From Geodermatophilus tzadiensis (GTDB taxonomy: Bacteria; Actinomycetota; Actinomycetes; Mycobacteriales; Geodermatophilaceae), in the NCBI RefSeq assembly GCF_003002915.1, contig NZ_PVTG01000016.1:62001-126000 (forward strand): a DNA stretch of 64,000 nt, read 5' to 3'. The notes below the pieces were generated by a model. The model was not told the DNA's origin and did not search any database. It saw only the letters and a list, made by a program, of their open reading frames with translations. Shown here piece after piece: positions 19,250-31,087 of the stretch. The position numbers and the translations under genes were made by a program. Numbering within the stretch: position 1 is the first letter of the stretch; each line of letters begins with the position of its first letter.

Positions 19250-19298
19250 GAGGCATCCCCCGTCCGCGGGCATGCCGGCGCGGGTGAGGGGTCCGCGA

Positions 19299-19320
19299 CG
19301 ATCAGGTGACCTGGTCATCG
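19299..19320. repeat. Dispersed palindrome, GATCAGGTGACCTGATC family, copy 1
   Basis: Bases read CGATCAGGTGACCTGGTC with one arm mismatch, followed by ATCG. Copies lie at 19361 and 40021. The downstream bases (GTCCTACCTGACGGTGGG) also resemble those after the 40021 copy, so the repeat unit is larger than the palindrome. Confidence 0.7.
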
Positions 19321-19360
19321 AGCGTCCTACCTGACGGTGGGACGTCGGGTGGGACGCTCC

Positions 19361-19383
19361 ACGATCAGGTGACCTGATCATCG
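19361..19383. repeat. Dispersed palindrome, GATCAGGTGACCTGATC family, copy 2
   Basis: A perfect 17-base dyad GATCAGGTGACCTGATC at 19363-19379 lies about 65 nt before the SARP gene. Position alone would allow an operator, but the other copies argue for a dispersed repeat. The remaining bases of the 19250-19445 gap show only the promoter noted below. Confidence 0.7.
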
Positions 19384-19432
19384 CGCGGCCCCGGGCAGGC
19401 CCCTCCCCCTCCCGCTGTCCGCCCGGGGGTGC

Positions 19433-19438
19433 CAGGAT
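19433..19438 (+). promoter_or_regulatory. -10-like CAGGAT, leaderless arrangement, SARP gene
   Basis: CAGGAT within TGCCAGGAT (extended -10 TGN) ends 7 nt before the GTG at 19446, so the transcript probably starts at or next to the start codon. Confidence 0.5.
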
Positions 19439-19445
19439 CCGGCCC

Positions 19446-22832
<3,387 letters not shown>

Positions 22833-22842
22833 GGCGGACCGC

Positions 22843-23610
22843 CTACAGCGTGGTGGCCCGGCCGCCGTCGACCGGGATGACCGCGCCGGTGACGTAGGCG
22901 CCGGCGCGGCTGGCCAGGTAGACGACGACGCCGGCCATGTCGTCGGGGCGGCCGATGCGGCCCAGCGGCGAGCTGGCGGCGATCTCGTCGCCGCGGGCGG
23001 CCAGCGTCGCGGCCATCATCTTCGACTCGAACGGGCCCGGGGCGACGGCGTTGACGGTGATCCGCCGCGGCCCCAGCTCCTTGGCCAGGTGCCGGGTCAG
23101 CTGGTGCACCGCGGCCTTGCTCGAGGAGTACGAGTAGGTGGGCAGCTGGGGCACGTGCAGGCCGTCGATGCTGCCGACGTTGACCACCCGCGCCGGGTCG
23201 TCGTCGGTGGCGGCGGCCTCGAGCAGCGGGACCATCGCCCGGGTGAGGAAGAACGGCGCCTTGACGTTGAGGTCGAGCACCTTGTCCCACGCCGAGGCGG
23301 GGAAGGTCTCGAACGGCTCGCCCCAGGTCGCGCCGGCGTTGTTCACCAGCACGTGCACCCGCTCCTCGCGCCGGCCCACCTCCTCGGCCAGCCGCACGCA
23401 CTCGGCCTCGGTGCTGACGTCGGCGGGGATCGACTCGACCCGCCCGTGCTGCGACAGCTCGGCGACGGCCTGCTCCCCCGCCTCGGGCTTGCGCGAGGAG
23501 ACGTAGACCGAGGCGCCGGCCTGCAGCAGCCCGCGGGCCATCATCAGGCCGATGCCGCGGGTGCCGCCGGTGACGACGGCGACCTTCCCGGTGAGGTCGA
23601 ACAGGTGCAC
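22843..23610 (-). CDS. SDR family NAD(P)-dependent oxidoreductase
   Basis: 255 aa classical short-chain dehydrogenase. It has the cofactor motif TGGTRGIG at the N-terminus, [10 protein letters not shown], the catalytic Ser in VNVGSIDG, Tyr and Lys in YSYSSSK, and the C-terminal signature [12 protein letters not shown]. The sequence resembles FabG/gluconate-5-dehydrogenase-like enzymes; the substrate cannot be assigned. Arg/Lys after the glycine motif (SSRK) suggests NADP(H). It is convergent with the SARP gene (10 nt gap) and divergent from arcA. Confidence 0.88.
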   Translation of the reverse strand: MHLFDLTGKVAVVTGGTRGIGLMMARGLLQAGASVYVSSRKPEAGEQAVAELSQHGRVESIPADVSTEAECVRLAEEVGRREERVHVLVNNAGATWGEPFETFPASAWDKVLDLNVKAPFFLTRAMVPLLEAAATDDDPARVVNVGSIDGLHVPQLPTYSYSSSKAAVHQLTRHLAKELGPRRITVNAVAPGPFESKMMAATLAARGDEIAASSPLGRIGRPDDMAGVVVYLASRAGAYVTGAVIPVDGGRATTL

Positions 23611-23720
23611 GTGCGGCCTCCTGGGCGTCGGGGGGACGGCGGCGGCCCCGGCGTCCCACCCTGCCCGATCGGGTGGCGCCGTCCGGCAGGGGGACCCCGG
23701 CTGTGCCAGCCTCGGGCGCC

Positions 23721-24941
23721 ATGGAGCCCCCTCCGCCCGGCGCGACCAGCGAGGTGGGGCGGCTGCGCACCGTCGTGCTGCACCGGCCGGGCGCCGAGCT
23801 GCGTCGGCTGACCCCGCGCAACAGCGACCAGCTGCTGTTCGACGGCGTGCCCTGGGTGGCCCGGGCGCAGGAGGAGCACGACGCGTTCGCCGCCGCGCTG
23901 GCCGACCGCGGCGTCGAGGTGCTGCACCTCGACCGGCTGCTCACCGACGTCCTCGACGGCTCGGAGGCGCGTGAGGAGCTGATCGCCGCCGCCGTCGACG
24001 ACCCGCGGCTGGGCGCCACCCTCCGGCGGGCCGCGGTGGCGCACCTGTCGGGGCTGGCGCCGGCCGACCTGGCCGCCACGCTCATCGCCGGCCTGGCCCA
24101 CGACGAGCTGCGCGGCGGCAGCGGGCTGGCCTACCGGCTGATGGACCGCGGGGACTTCGTCGTCCCGCCGCTGCCCAACCTGCTGTTCACCCGCGACTCG
24201 GCGGTGTGGGTGGGCGGCCAGGTCGCGGTGGCCTCGCTGGCCATGCCGGCGCGGCACCGGGAGAGCACGATCACGCGGGCCGTGGTCACCCACCACCCGC
24301 GCTTCACCGGCGTCGAGCAGCTCTACGACGCCTCGCTCGAGCACCTCGAGGGCGGCGACGTGCTGCTGCTGGCGCCCGGGGTGCTGGCCGTGGGCGTCGG
24401 CGAGCGGACGACGCCCGGCGGCGCGGAGCGGCTGGCCCGGCGGGTGTTCGCCCGCGGGCTGGCGCGCACGGTGCTCGTCGTCCCGATCACCCAGCAGCGG
24501 GCGACCATGCACCTGGACACCATCGCCACGATGGTCGACGTCGACGCGATGGTCATGTACCCCGCGGTCGCCGACTCGCTGGTCGCCTGGACCGTCACCG
24601 CCGACACCCCGCCGGACGACGACGACACCACCGACCTGGTGGTCCGCGGGCCGGAGCCGTTCCTGGCCGCCGCGGCCGCGGCGATGGGCATCGACCGGCT
24701 GCGGGTGATCGACACCGGCCTGGACCCGGTGACCGCCGAGCGCGAGCAGTGGGACGACGGCAACAACACGCTGGCGTTGGCCCCGCGGCTGGCGGTGGCC
24801 TACGAGCGGAACACGGTCACCAACGCCGCGCTCGAGGCGGCCGGCATCGAGGTGGTGCGGATCGCCGGCTCGGAGCTCGGCAGCGGCCGCGGCGGACCGC
24901 GGTGCATGTCCTGCCCCGTGGCGCGCGACCCGCTGCCGTAG
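23721..24941 (+). CDS. arcA: Arginine deiminase
   Basis: 406 aa. Hydrolyses L-arginine to citrulline and ammonia. The active-site elements are visible: LPNLLFTRD (substrate Asp), [18 protein letters not shown] (His/Asp) and the nucleophile Cys395 in [11 protein letters not shown] near the C-terminus. Length is normal for the family. The usual partners arcB (ornithine carbamoyltransferase), arcC (carbamate kinase) and arcD (antiporter) are not adjacent, so this may serve arginine turnover or acid/energy stress on its own. ATG 23721 is chosen because the protein then begins next to [12 protein letters not shown]. Confidence 0.95.
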   Translation: MEPPPPGATSEVGRLRTVVLHRPGAELRRLTPRNSDQLLFDGVPWVARAQEEHDAFAAALADRGVEVLHLDRLLTDVLDGSEAREELIAAAVDDPRLGATLRRAAVAHLSGLAPADLAATLIAGLAHDELRGGSGLAYRLMDRGDFVVPPLPNLLFTRDSAVWVGGQVAVASLAMPARHRESTITRAVVTHHPRFTGVEQLYDASLEHLEGGDVLLLAPGVLAVGVGERTTPGGAERLARRVFARGLARTVLVVPITQQRATMHLDTIATMVDVDAMVMYPAVADSLVAWTVTADTPPDDDDTTDLVVRGPEPFLAAAAAAMGIDRLRVIDTGLDPVTAEREQWDDGNNTLALAPRLAVAYERNTVTNAALEAAGIEVVRIAGSELGSGRGGPRCMSCPVARDPLP

Positions 24942-24967
24942 CCCCGGTCAGGTCACCCCGGCCGCCG

Positions 24968-25003
24968 GTCGTGCTCTGCCCCCGATGCGGACCAGAGCAC
25001 GAC
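24968..25003. repeat. Inverted repeat GTCGTGCTCTG, first copy
   Basis: GTCGTGCTCTG pairs with CAGAGCACGAC across 14 bases. It stands just after arcA and before a second, stronger copy with the same arms, in the gap between convergent genes. Confidence 0.65.
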
Positions 25004-25031
25004 GTCCGGGCCCGGGGGTGTCCGGCGCGCA

Positions 25032-25068
25032 GTCGTGCTCTGCCCCGTCTGGCGGGGCAGAGCACGAC
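25032..25068. terminator. Perfect hairpin between arcA and the SEC-C gene
   Basis: A 16-base arm, GTCGTGCTCTGCCCCG, is repeated inverted after a 5-base loop (TCTGG). With the convergent genes ending at 24941 and 25094 it fits a bidirectional terminator without U-tract. Confidence 0.7.
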
Positions 25069-25093
25069 CGGGCGCGGGAGGAGGACCGGTCCC

Positions 25094-26029
25094 TCAGCGC
25101 AGCGTGACCTGGCGGGAGAGCAGGCCGGCGCGGGCGCGGCGCTCGTCGGCGGTGAGCGGGTCGGTCACCGCCAGCGCCTGCTCGAGGCGGGCGCCGAACT
25201 CGGTGGCCGGGCCGGTCCACTCGGCGGCCGGGGTGTCGGCGGGCAGGTCCCACACCGGCACGACCAGGCCGTGCGCGCGGAAGGCCCCGGCGTACCGGGT
25301 GCCCTCGCCGAGGAGCAGCTGCTCGGACGCCGAGAGCCGGGCCAGCGCGTCGAGCAGCGACTCCTCGGCCTCCGGCCGCACCCAGCGCAGGTGGGCCCGC
25401 TCGGTGCCGGGCCGCACCCAGTACGCGGCGCCGAGGCCCTCGAGCCGCTCGGTGGGCAGCACCGCCTCGTTGGCCCGCTCCAGCCCGGCCCGGGCCGCGG
25501 CACCGGCGTCGGTTCCCTCGAGCCAGAAGCCGAAGTCCTCGTGCACGGTCACCTCCAGCGGCGCGGAGAGGTCGAGCAGCTCCTGCAGCCGCGGACCGGC
25601 GGAGCCGGCCGCGCCGACGGGGCCGGGGTCCACCGGGGCGCCGGCCGGGGCCTCCAGCGCGGCGGCGAGCGCGGTGCCGATGTCGCGGCTGACGTCGTCG
25701 GAGGCGGCCTGCAGCTGGACGCCGAGCAGGATCTCGCCGTTGCTGCGGACCAGCGCCGGGGCGCCTCCGGGCAGCACGCTGGCGAGGGTGACGTCGCGGC
25801 CCTCGGTGGTCTTCAGCGGCGCGGTGGCGGCCGGCACCAGCTCGCGCAGCGCCACCCAGTCCGGCTCACCGGGCAGGCCCTCGAAGGGGCGGGTCACCGG
25901 CGGCGCGTAGCCCGAGCCGTGGCAGTGCTTGTACCGGCGGCCGGACCCGCACGGGCAGGGGGCCTTGGGGTTGACCCCACCCTCGACGGGGGTGGACGCG
26001 GGACGGCGGCGGGTCGCGGATCGGGCCAT
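25094..26029 (-). CDS. SEC-C motif protein (DUF5926-like)
   Basis: 311 aa. The N-terminus is basic and carries a SEC-C zinc-binding motif, CPCGSGRRYKHCHG near residue 25, as found at the end of SecA and in other proteins. The rest (about 45-311) is a conserved actinobacterial domain of unknown function that I match to DUF5926 from memory. TACCCT lies 6 nt before the ATG, a leaderless arrangement. It is divergent from the P450 gene with only 54 nt between starts. No function is proposed. Confidence 0.8.
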   Translation of the reverse strand: MARSATRRRPASTPVEGGVNPKAPCPCGSGRRYKHCHGSGYAPPVTRPFEGLPGEPDWVALRELVPAATAPLKTTEGRDVTLASVLPGGAPALVRSNGEILLGVQLQAASDDVSRDIGTALAAALEAPAGAPVDPGPVGAAGSAGPRLQELLDLSAPLEVTVHEDFGFWLEGTDAGAAARAGLERANEAVLPTERLEGLGAAYWVRPGTERAHLRWVRPEAEESLLDALARLSASEQLLLGEGTRYAGAFRAHGLVVPVWDLPADTPAAEWTGPATEFGARLEQALAVTDPLTADERRARAGLLSRQVTLR

Positions 26030-26070
26030 GCGGCCAGGGTAGGTGGGGGCCGGCGGCGCTCCGCGCCGCC

Positions 26071-26076
26071 TAGGGT
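26071..26076 (+). promoter_or_regulatory. -10-like TAGGGT, leaderless arrangement, P450 gene
   Basis: TAGGGT ends 7 nt before the GTG at 26084. The divergent SEC-C gene has its own TACCCT 30 nt away, so the two promoters lie back to back in a 54-nt gap. Confidence 0.6.
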
Positions 26077-26083
26077 GCCCGCC

Positions 26084-27280
26084 GTGGCACCGCTCGACCT
26101 CACCGACCCGGCCGTCGTCGCCGACCCCTACCCCGCCTTCGCCGCCGCCAGGGCGGTCGCGCCGGTGCAGTGGCACGAGGGCCTGGGGCTGTGGCTGGCG
26201 TTCACCCACGCGGAGAGCAACGCCGTGCTGCGCGACCGGCGGCTGGGCCGCATCTGGCGGGACCGCGAGCCCGGCGACCGGTTCGGCGCCTTCAACCTCA
26301 TCCACCGCAACGCGCTGCTGGAGATGGAGCCGCCCGACCACACCCGGCTGCGCCGGCTGGTCAGCGCCGCGTTCGCCCGCGGTCACGTCGAGCGGCTGCG
26401 GCCGTGGGTGGAGCGGTACGCGGGGGAGCTCGCCGACGGCCTGGTCGAGCGCTCCGGGGGCAGCGAGCCGGTCGACGTCCTGTCCGGGATGGCCGAGCAG
26501 CTCCCGGTGGGGGTCATCGCCGAGCTGCTCGGCGTCCCGGAGGCCGACCGGCCGCTGCTGCGGCCGTGGTCGAACGCGATCGTGAAGATGTACGAGTACG
26601 GCCGGACGACGGACACGGAGGACGCCGCCGAGCGGGCGGCCGCGGAGTTCGTCGGCTACCTGCGGGCGCTCGCCGCCGAGCGGCGCCGGACCCCGGGCGA
26701 GGACCTGCTCACCCACCTGGTGACCGTCCGCGACGCCGAGGGCGACCGGCTCATCGAGGACGAGCTGGTCACCACCTGCATCCTGCTGCTCAACGCCGGC
26801 CACGAGGCGACGGTCAACGTCAGCGGCAACGGCCTGCTCGCGCTGCTCGAGCACCCCGACCAGCTGCGGCGGCTGCGCGCGGACCCCGCGCTCCTGCCCA
26901 CGGCGGTCGAGGAGCTCATGCGCTTCGACTCGCCGCTGCAGCTGTTCGAGCGCACCGCCACCGCCGCCGTCGAGCTCGGCGGGGAAGCCGTGCGGGCGGG
27001 CCAGAAGGTGGCCGCGCTGCTCGGCGCCGCCAACCGCGACCCGGCGGTGTTCGCCGCCCCCGACACCCTCGACGTCGGCCGCACCGACAACCCGCACGTC
27101 TCCTTCGGCGCCGGCGTGCACTTCTGCATCGGCGCGCCGCTGGCGCGGGTGGAGTTGCAGGCCTCCTTCGGCGCGCTGCTCACCCGCACCCGCGACCTGC
27201 AGCTGGCCCGCCCGGCGCGCCGCCGTCCCGAGTTCGTCATCCGCGGACTGGCCGAGCTGCCCGTCGTCCTCACGCCCTGA
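26084..27280 (+). CDS. Bacterial cytochrome P450
   Basis: 398 aa soluble class I P450. Visible motifs are the I-helix oxygen-binding stretch LLNAGHEAT (AGHEAT, a variant of AGxDT), the ExxR of helix K in EELMR, and the heme loop FGAGVHFCIGAPLAR with the thiolate cysteine. MEPPDHTRLRRLVSAAF is the typical helix C region binding a heme propionate. It needs ferredoxin and reductase partners, neither of which is adjacent. Two acyl-CoA synthetase genes follow after about 50 nt, so a role in oxidation of a fatty or aromatic acid is possible but only inferred. Confidence 0.94.
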   Translation: MAPLDLTDPAVVADPYPAFAAARAVAPVQWHEGLGLWLAFTHAESNAVLRDRRLGRIWRDREPGDRFGAFNLIHRNALLEMEPPDHTRLRRLVSAAFARGHVERLRPWVERYAGELADGLVERSGGSEPVDVLSGMAEQLPVGVIAELLGVPEADRPLLRPWSNAIVKMYEYGRTTDTEDAAERAAAEFVGYLRALAAERRRTPGEDLLTHLVTVRDAEGDRLIEDELVTTCILLLNAGHEATVNVSGNGLLALLEHPDQLRRLRADPALLPTAVEELMRFDSPLQLFERTATAAVELGGEAVRAGQKVAALLGAANRDPAVFAAPDTLDVGRTDNPHVSFGAGVHFCIGAPLARVELQASFGALLTRTRDLQLARPARRRPEFVIRGLAELPVVLTP

Positions 27281-27320
27281 GCGCGCGGACGGGACCTACC
27301 GTGGTGACCTGGGCCACTGC

Positions 27321-27326
27321 CAGGAT
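27321..27326 (+). promoter_or_regulatory. -10-like CAGGAT, leaderless arrangement, first acyl-CoA synthetase
   Basis: CAGGAT ends 6 nt before the ATG at 27333, preceded by CACTGC. The same layout (CACTGGCACGAT) precedes the second copy of the gene. Confidence 0.5.
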
Positions 27327-27332
27327 GCGGCC

Positions 27333-28988
27333 ATGCGCGGCCTCATGCAGGACACCCCGCTCACCATCGACGCGGTCTTCCGGTACGCCGAGGAGCACCA
27401 CGGTGACCGGGAGCTGGTCAGCAACGGCCCCGGCGGCGTCCAGCGCAGCACGTACGCCGAGTGGGCGGAGCGGACCCGGCGGCTCGGCGGCGTGCTGGAC
27501 ACCCTCGGCGTCACCGACGACGGCCGGGTGGGCACCTTCGCGTGGAACTCCACCCGGCACATGGAGCTCTACTTCGCCGCCCCCTGCACCGGCCGGGTGC
27601 TGCACACGCTGAACATCCGGCTGTTCCCCGAGCAGCTGACCTACACCGCCAACCACGCCGAGGACGAGGTGGTCTTCGTCGACCGGACGCTGCTGCCGCT
27701 GCTGTGGCCGCTGGTCGACACCATGAAGACCGTCCGGCACGTGGTGGTGATGGACGACGGCGGTGACGCCGAGGTCCCCGACGACCCGCGCGTGCACGAC
27801 TACGAGGCGCTGCTGGCCGACGCCTCCCCCGCGGGGTTCGGCGTCCGCGACGAGTGGCGGGCCGCCTCGATGTGCTACACGTCGGGCACCACCGGCAACC
27901 CCAAGGGCGTCGTCTACTCGCACCGCTCGACCTACCTGCACACGATGGCCGTGCTCAGCGGCAACGCGCTGGCCCTCAACGTCGACGACGTCGCGATGGC
28001 GATCGTGCCGATGTTCCACGCCAACGCCTGGGGGCTGCCCTACGCGGCCCCGGCGGCGGGCGCGGGGCTGGTCTTCCCCGGGCCGATGATGCAGCCGGAG
28101 GCGCTGGTCGACCTGCTGGTGGCCGAAGGCGTGACGTTCACCGCCGGCGTGCCGACCATCTGGCAGGGCGTGCTGCCGCACCTGGCCGGCCGCGACCACC
28201 GGCTGCGGCTGATCACCTGCGGCGGCTCCGCGGTGCCGCGGGCGCTGTCGGAGGCCTACCGGGAGCAGGTCGGCCTGCCGCTGCTGCAGGGCTGGGGGAT
28301 GACCGAGACCTCGCCGGTGGCCTCGCTGGCGGTGGTGCCGCACCGGCTCGCCGGCGCCGACGAGGACACGAAGGCGGCGCAGCGGGCCCGGGCCGGCGTC
28401 CCGGTGTTCGGCGTCGAGGCGCGGATCGTGGAGCCGGGCACCACCGACGCGCTGCCGTGGGACGACGAGGCCACCGGCGAGCTGCAGGTCCGCGGCCCGT
28501 GGTGCGCCGCCGACTACCACGACCCCGACCCGGGCGTGGTGCTCTCCACCGAGGACGGGTGGATGCGCACCGGCGACGTCGCGGCCATGGACTCCTTCGG
28601 CTCGATCCGCATCGCCGACCGCACCAAGGACCTGATCAAGTCCGGCGGCGAGTGGATCAGCTCGGTGGACCTGGAGAACGCGATCATGAGCCACCCGGCG
28701 GTGGCCGAGGCCGCCGTCGTCGGCGTCCCGCACCCCAAGTGGGACGAGCGGCCGCTGGCCTGCGTCGTGCTGCGGCCGGGTGCGACGCTCACCCCCGAGG
28801 AGCTCGTCGAGCACCTGCGGCCGCTGGTGGCGAGGTGGTGGCTGCCCGACGCGGTGGAGTTCATCGACGAGGTGCCCAAGACCAGCGTCGGCAAGTTCAG
28901 CAAGAAGGACCTGCGCACCCGGTTCGCGGAGTACGAGCTGCCGACCCGAGGTACCGGACGGGACGGTCCGACCAGCGGTGGAGCGTGA
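27333..28988 (+). CDS. Acyl-CoA synthetase (fatty-acid-CoA ligase type), first of a tandem pair
   Basis: 551 aa adenylate-forming enzyme that activates a carboxylic acid with ATP and joins it to CoA. Motifs: P-loop YTSGTTGNPKGVVYSH (about 190-205), GWGMTETSP, the hinge region STEDGWMRTGDVA, and DRTKDLIKSGGEWISS with the C-terminal catalytic lysine in KTSVGKFSKKDL. The family resembles actinobacterial FadD/medium-chain ligases (MRGLMQDTPLTI start). It is closely related to the next gene; the C-terminal tail (YELPTRGTGRDG) differs. The substrate is unknown. Confidence 0.92.
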   Translation: MRGLMQDTPLTIDAVFRYAEEHHGDRELVSNGPGGVQRSTYAEWAERTRRLGGVLDTLGVTDDGRVGTFAWNSTRHMELYFAAPCTGRVLHTLNIRLFPEQLTYTANHAEDEVVFVDRTLLPLLWPLVDTMKTVRHVVVMDDGGDAEVPDDPRVHDYEALLADASPAGFGVRDEWRAASMCYTSGTTGNPKGVVYSHRSTYLHTMAVLSGNALALNVDDVAMAIVPMFHANAWGLPYAAPAAGAGLVFPGPMMQPEALVDLLVAEGVTFTAGVPTIWQGVLPHLAGRDHRLRLITCGGSAVPRALSEAYREQVGLPLLQGWGMTETSPVASLAVVPHRLAGADEDTKAAQRARAGVPVFGVEARIVEPGTTDALPWDDEATGELQVRGPWCAADYHDPDPGVVLSTEDGWMRTGDVAAMDSFGSIRIADRTKDLIKSGGEWISSVDLENAIMSHPAVAEAAVVGVPHPKWDERPLACVVLRPGATLTPEELVEHLRPLVARWWLPDAVEFIDEVPKTSVGKFSKKDLRTRFAEYELPTRGTGRDGPTSGGA

Positions 28989-29001
28989 GCCCGGTCACTG
29001 G

Positions 29002-29007
29002 CACGAT
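29002..29007 (+). promoter_or_regulatory. -10-like CACGAT, leaderless arrangement, second acyl-CoA synthetase
   Basis: CACGAT ends 6 nt before the ATG at 29014 and lies just behind the stop of the first gene, so the second copy may have its own promoter. Confidence 0.45.
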
Positions 29008-29013
29008 GCGCCC

Positions 29014-30630
29014 ATGCGCGGGCTCATGCAGGACTTCCCTCTCACCATCGACGCGATCTTCCGGCACGTCGAGCAGCACTACGGCGACGGGACGATCGTC
29101 ACCGGCAGCCCCACCGGGCCGGTGCGCAGCACCTACGCCGAGTGGGCCGACCGCACCCGGCGGCTCGGCGGCGTGCTCGACACCCTGGGCATCAGCGCCG
29201 ACGGCCGGGTGGGCACCTTCGGCTGGAACAGCCAGCGCCACCTCGAGCTCTACTTCGCCGCGCCGTCCACCGGCCGGGTGCTGCACACCCTCAACATCCG
29301 GCTCTTCCCCGAGCAGCTGACCTACATCGCCAACCACGCCGAGGACGAGGTGGTCTTCGTCGACCGCACCGTCCTGCCGCTGTTCTGGCCGCTGGTCGAC
29401 ACGATGAAGACCGTCCGGCACGTCGTGGTCATGGACGACGGCGGCGACAACGAGATCCCCGACGACCCGCGCGTCTCCGACTACGAGGCGCTGCTGGCCG
29501 AGGCCTCCCCCGTCGACTTCCACGTCACCGACGAGTACAGCGCCGCCTCGATGTGCTACACCTCGGGCACCACCGGCAACCCCAAGGGCGTCGTCTACTC
29601 GCACCGCTCGACGTGGCTGCACACCATGGGCGTGCTCATGCCCAACGCCTTCGGGCTGAGCATCCGCGACGTCGCCATGCCGGTCGTGCCGATGTTCCAC
29701 GCCAACGCGTGGGGCATCGCGCAGGCCGCCCCCGCCGCCGGCGCCTCGCTGGTCATGCCCGGCCCGATGATGCAGCCCGAGGCCCTGGCCAGGCTGATCG
29801 TCGAGGAGGGCGTCACCTTCACCGCGGGCGTGCCGACCATCTGGCAGGGCGTGCTGCCGCACCTGGCCGGCAAGCCGCACAAGCTGCGCGACATCGGCTG
29901 CGGCGGGTCGGCGGTGCCCAAGGCGCTGAGCGAGGCCTACCGCGAGCAGGTCGGGCTGCCGATCCTGCAGGCGTGGGGCATGACCGAGACCCACCCGGTC
30001 GCCTCCTCGGGCATCCTGCCGCCGCGCTTCGACGACCTCGACGACGAGAGCAAGGCCGCCCAGCGCGCCCGGGCCGGCATCCCGTTCCTCGGTGTCGAGG
30101 CGCGCATCGTCGACGCCGACACCCTCGAGCCGCAGCCCTGGGACGACAAGGCCACCGGCGAGCTGCAGGTCCGCGGCCCGTGGTGCGCGCAGGACTACTA
30201 CAACCCCGACGCCGGCGTGGAGCTGACCACCGAGGACGGCTGGATGCGCACCGGCGACGTCGCGGCCATGGACTCCTTCGGCTCGATCCGCATCGCCGAC
30301 CGCACCAAGGACCTGATCAAGTCCGGCGGCGAGTGGATCAGCTCGGTGGACCTGGAGAACGCGATCATGAGCCACCCGAAGGTCAAGGAGGCCGCGGTCG
30401 TCGGCATCCCGCACCCGAAGTGGGACGAGCGGCCGCTGGCCTGCGTCGTCCTCAAGGAGGGCGAGGACATGACCGAGGCGGAGGTCCTCGACCACCTCCG
30501 GCCGCAGGTGGCCAAGTGGTGGATGCCCGACGCGGTGGAGTTCATCGACGAGGTGCCCAAGACCAGCGTCGGCAAGTTCTCCAAGAAGGACCTGCGCAGC
30601 CGGTTCGCCGACCGCGTGTCCTCCAGCTGA
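29014..30630 (+). CDS. Acyl-CoA synthetase (fatty-acid-CoA ligase type), second of a tandem pair
   Basis: 538 aa paralogue of the gene 25 nt upstream, with the same start (MRGLMQDFPLTI) and the same motifs: YTSGTTGNPKGVVYSH, WGMTETHPVA, TEDGWMRTGDVA and KTSVGKFSKKDL. Differences cluster around the likely acyl pocket: the stretch after the P-loop reads LMPNAFGLSIRDVAMPVVP here against LSGNALALNVDDVAMAIVP in the first copy, and HPVASSGILPPRF replaces SPVASLAVVPHRL. This suggests different chain or substrate preference. It ends beside a palindromic repeat and the convergent rhodanese gene. Confidence 0.92.
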   Translation: MRGLMQDFPLTIDAIFRHVEQHYGDGTIVTGSPTGPVRSTYAEWADRTRRLGGVLDTLGISADGRVGTFGWNSQRHLELYFAAPSTGRVLHTLNIRLFPEQLTYIANHAEDEVVFVDRTVLPLFWPLVDTMKTVRHVVVMDDGGDNEIPDDPRVSDYEALLAEASPVDFHVTDEYSAASMCYTSGTTGNPKGVVYSHRSTWLHTMGVLMPNAFGLSIRDVAMPVVPMFHANAWGIAQAAPAAGASLVMPGPMMQPEALARLIVEEGVTFTAGVPTIWQGVLPHLAGKPHKLRDIGCGGSAVPKALSEAYREQVGLPILQAWGMTETHPVASSGILPPRFDDLDDESKAAQRARAGIPFLGVEARIVDADTLEPQPWDDKATGELQVRGPWCAQDYYNPDAGVELTTEDGWMRTGDVAAMDSFGSIRIADRTKDLIKSGGEWISSVDLENAIMSHPKVKEAAVVGIPHPKWDERPLACVVLKEGEDMTEAEVLDHLRPQVAKWWMPDAVEFIDEVPKTSVGKFSKKDLRSRFADRVSSS

Positions 30631-30687
30631 GGAGAGGTCCCCTGCCCCCCACCGCTCGCACGCTCGCGGCGGGCCCCTGCAGGAGGG
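30631..30687. repeat. GC-rich hairpin repeat (CTGCCCCCCACC family), copy 1
   Basis: Fills exactly the space between the stop codons of the acyl-CoA synthetase and the convergent rhodanese gene. It shares CTGCCCCCCACCGCTCGCA and GGGCCCCTGCAGG with copies at 36246 and 51594. Imperfect hairpin; likely a terminator or dispersed element. Confidence 0.7.
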
Positions 30688-31017
30688 CTAACGCACGAAG
30701 GGCGGCTGGCCGGTCTCGCTCACCATGGGCCGGCCGGCCGCCTCCCACGCGCCCATCCCGCCGCCGACGTTGACCGCGTCGTAGCCGTTCTGGTTGAGCC
30801 AGGCGGCCACCCGCGCCGAGCGCCCGCCGCTGCGGCAGACGACGTAGACGGGGTCGCCCTCGGGCACGTCGTCCAGTCGCGCGGGGACGTCGCCCATCGG
30901 GATGTGGGTGGCGCCCTCCGCGTGGCCGGCCACCCACTCGCCGTCCTCCCGGACGTCGAGCAGCACGGCGTCCTCGGGCACCTCGTCGGCGGGCACGGTC
31001 GGGACCTGCTGTGGCAT
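30688..31017 (-). CDS. Single-domain rhodanese-like sulfurtransferase
   Basis: 109 aa, one rhodanese domain. LLDVREDGEWVAGHAEGATHIP is the N-terminal signature region, and the active-site loop is CRSGGRS with persulfide-carrying Cys61, followed by NGYDAVNVGGGMGAWEAAG. Small rhodaneses of the GlpE type move sulfur from thiosulfate or persulfides to acceptors. The ATG at 31017 gives the expected length; longer in-frame starts would overlap the divergent bPH2 gene. No partner gene is adjacent. Confidence 0.9.
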   Translation of the reverse strand: MPQQVPTVPADEVPEDAVLLDVREDGEWVAGHAEGATHIPMGDVPARLDDVPEGDPVYVVCRSGGRSARVAAWLNQNGYDAVNVGGGMGAWEAAGRPMVSETGQPPFVR

Positions 31018-31087
31018 CACGACCCCACTCTCCCAGGTGGCGCGGGCACCGGCCGGACCGCGGCCCGGGCTGGGAGGATGGACGGCG

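Noticed and set aside
19361-19383. Operator of the SARP gene
   Set aside because: The dyad has copies elsewhere, including at a gene's 3' end, so a dispersed repeat is the better explanation unless binding is shown.
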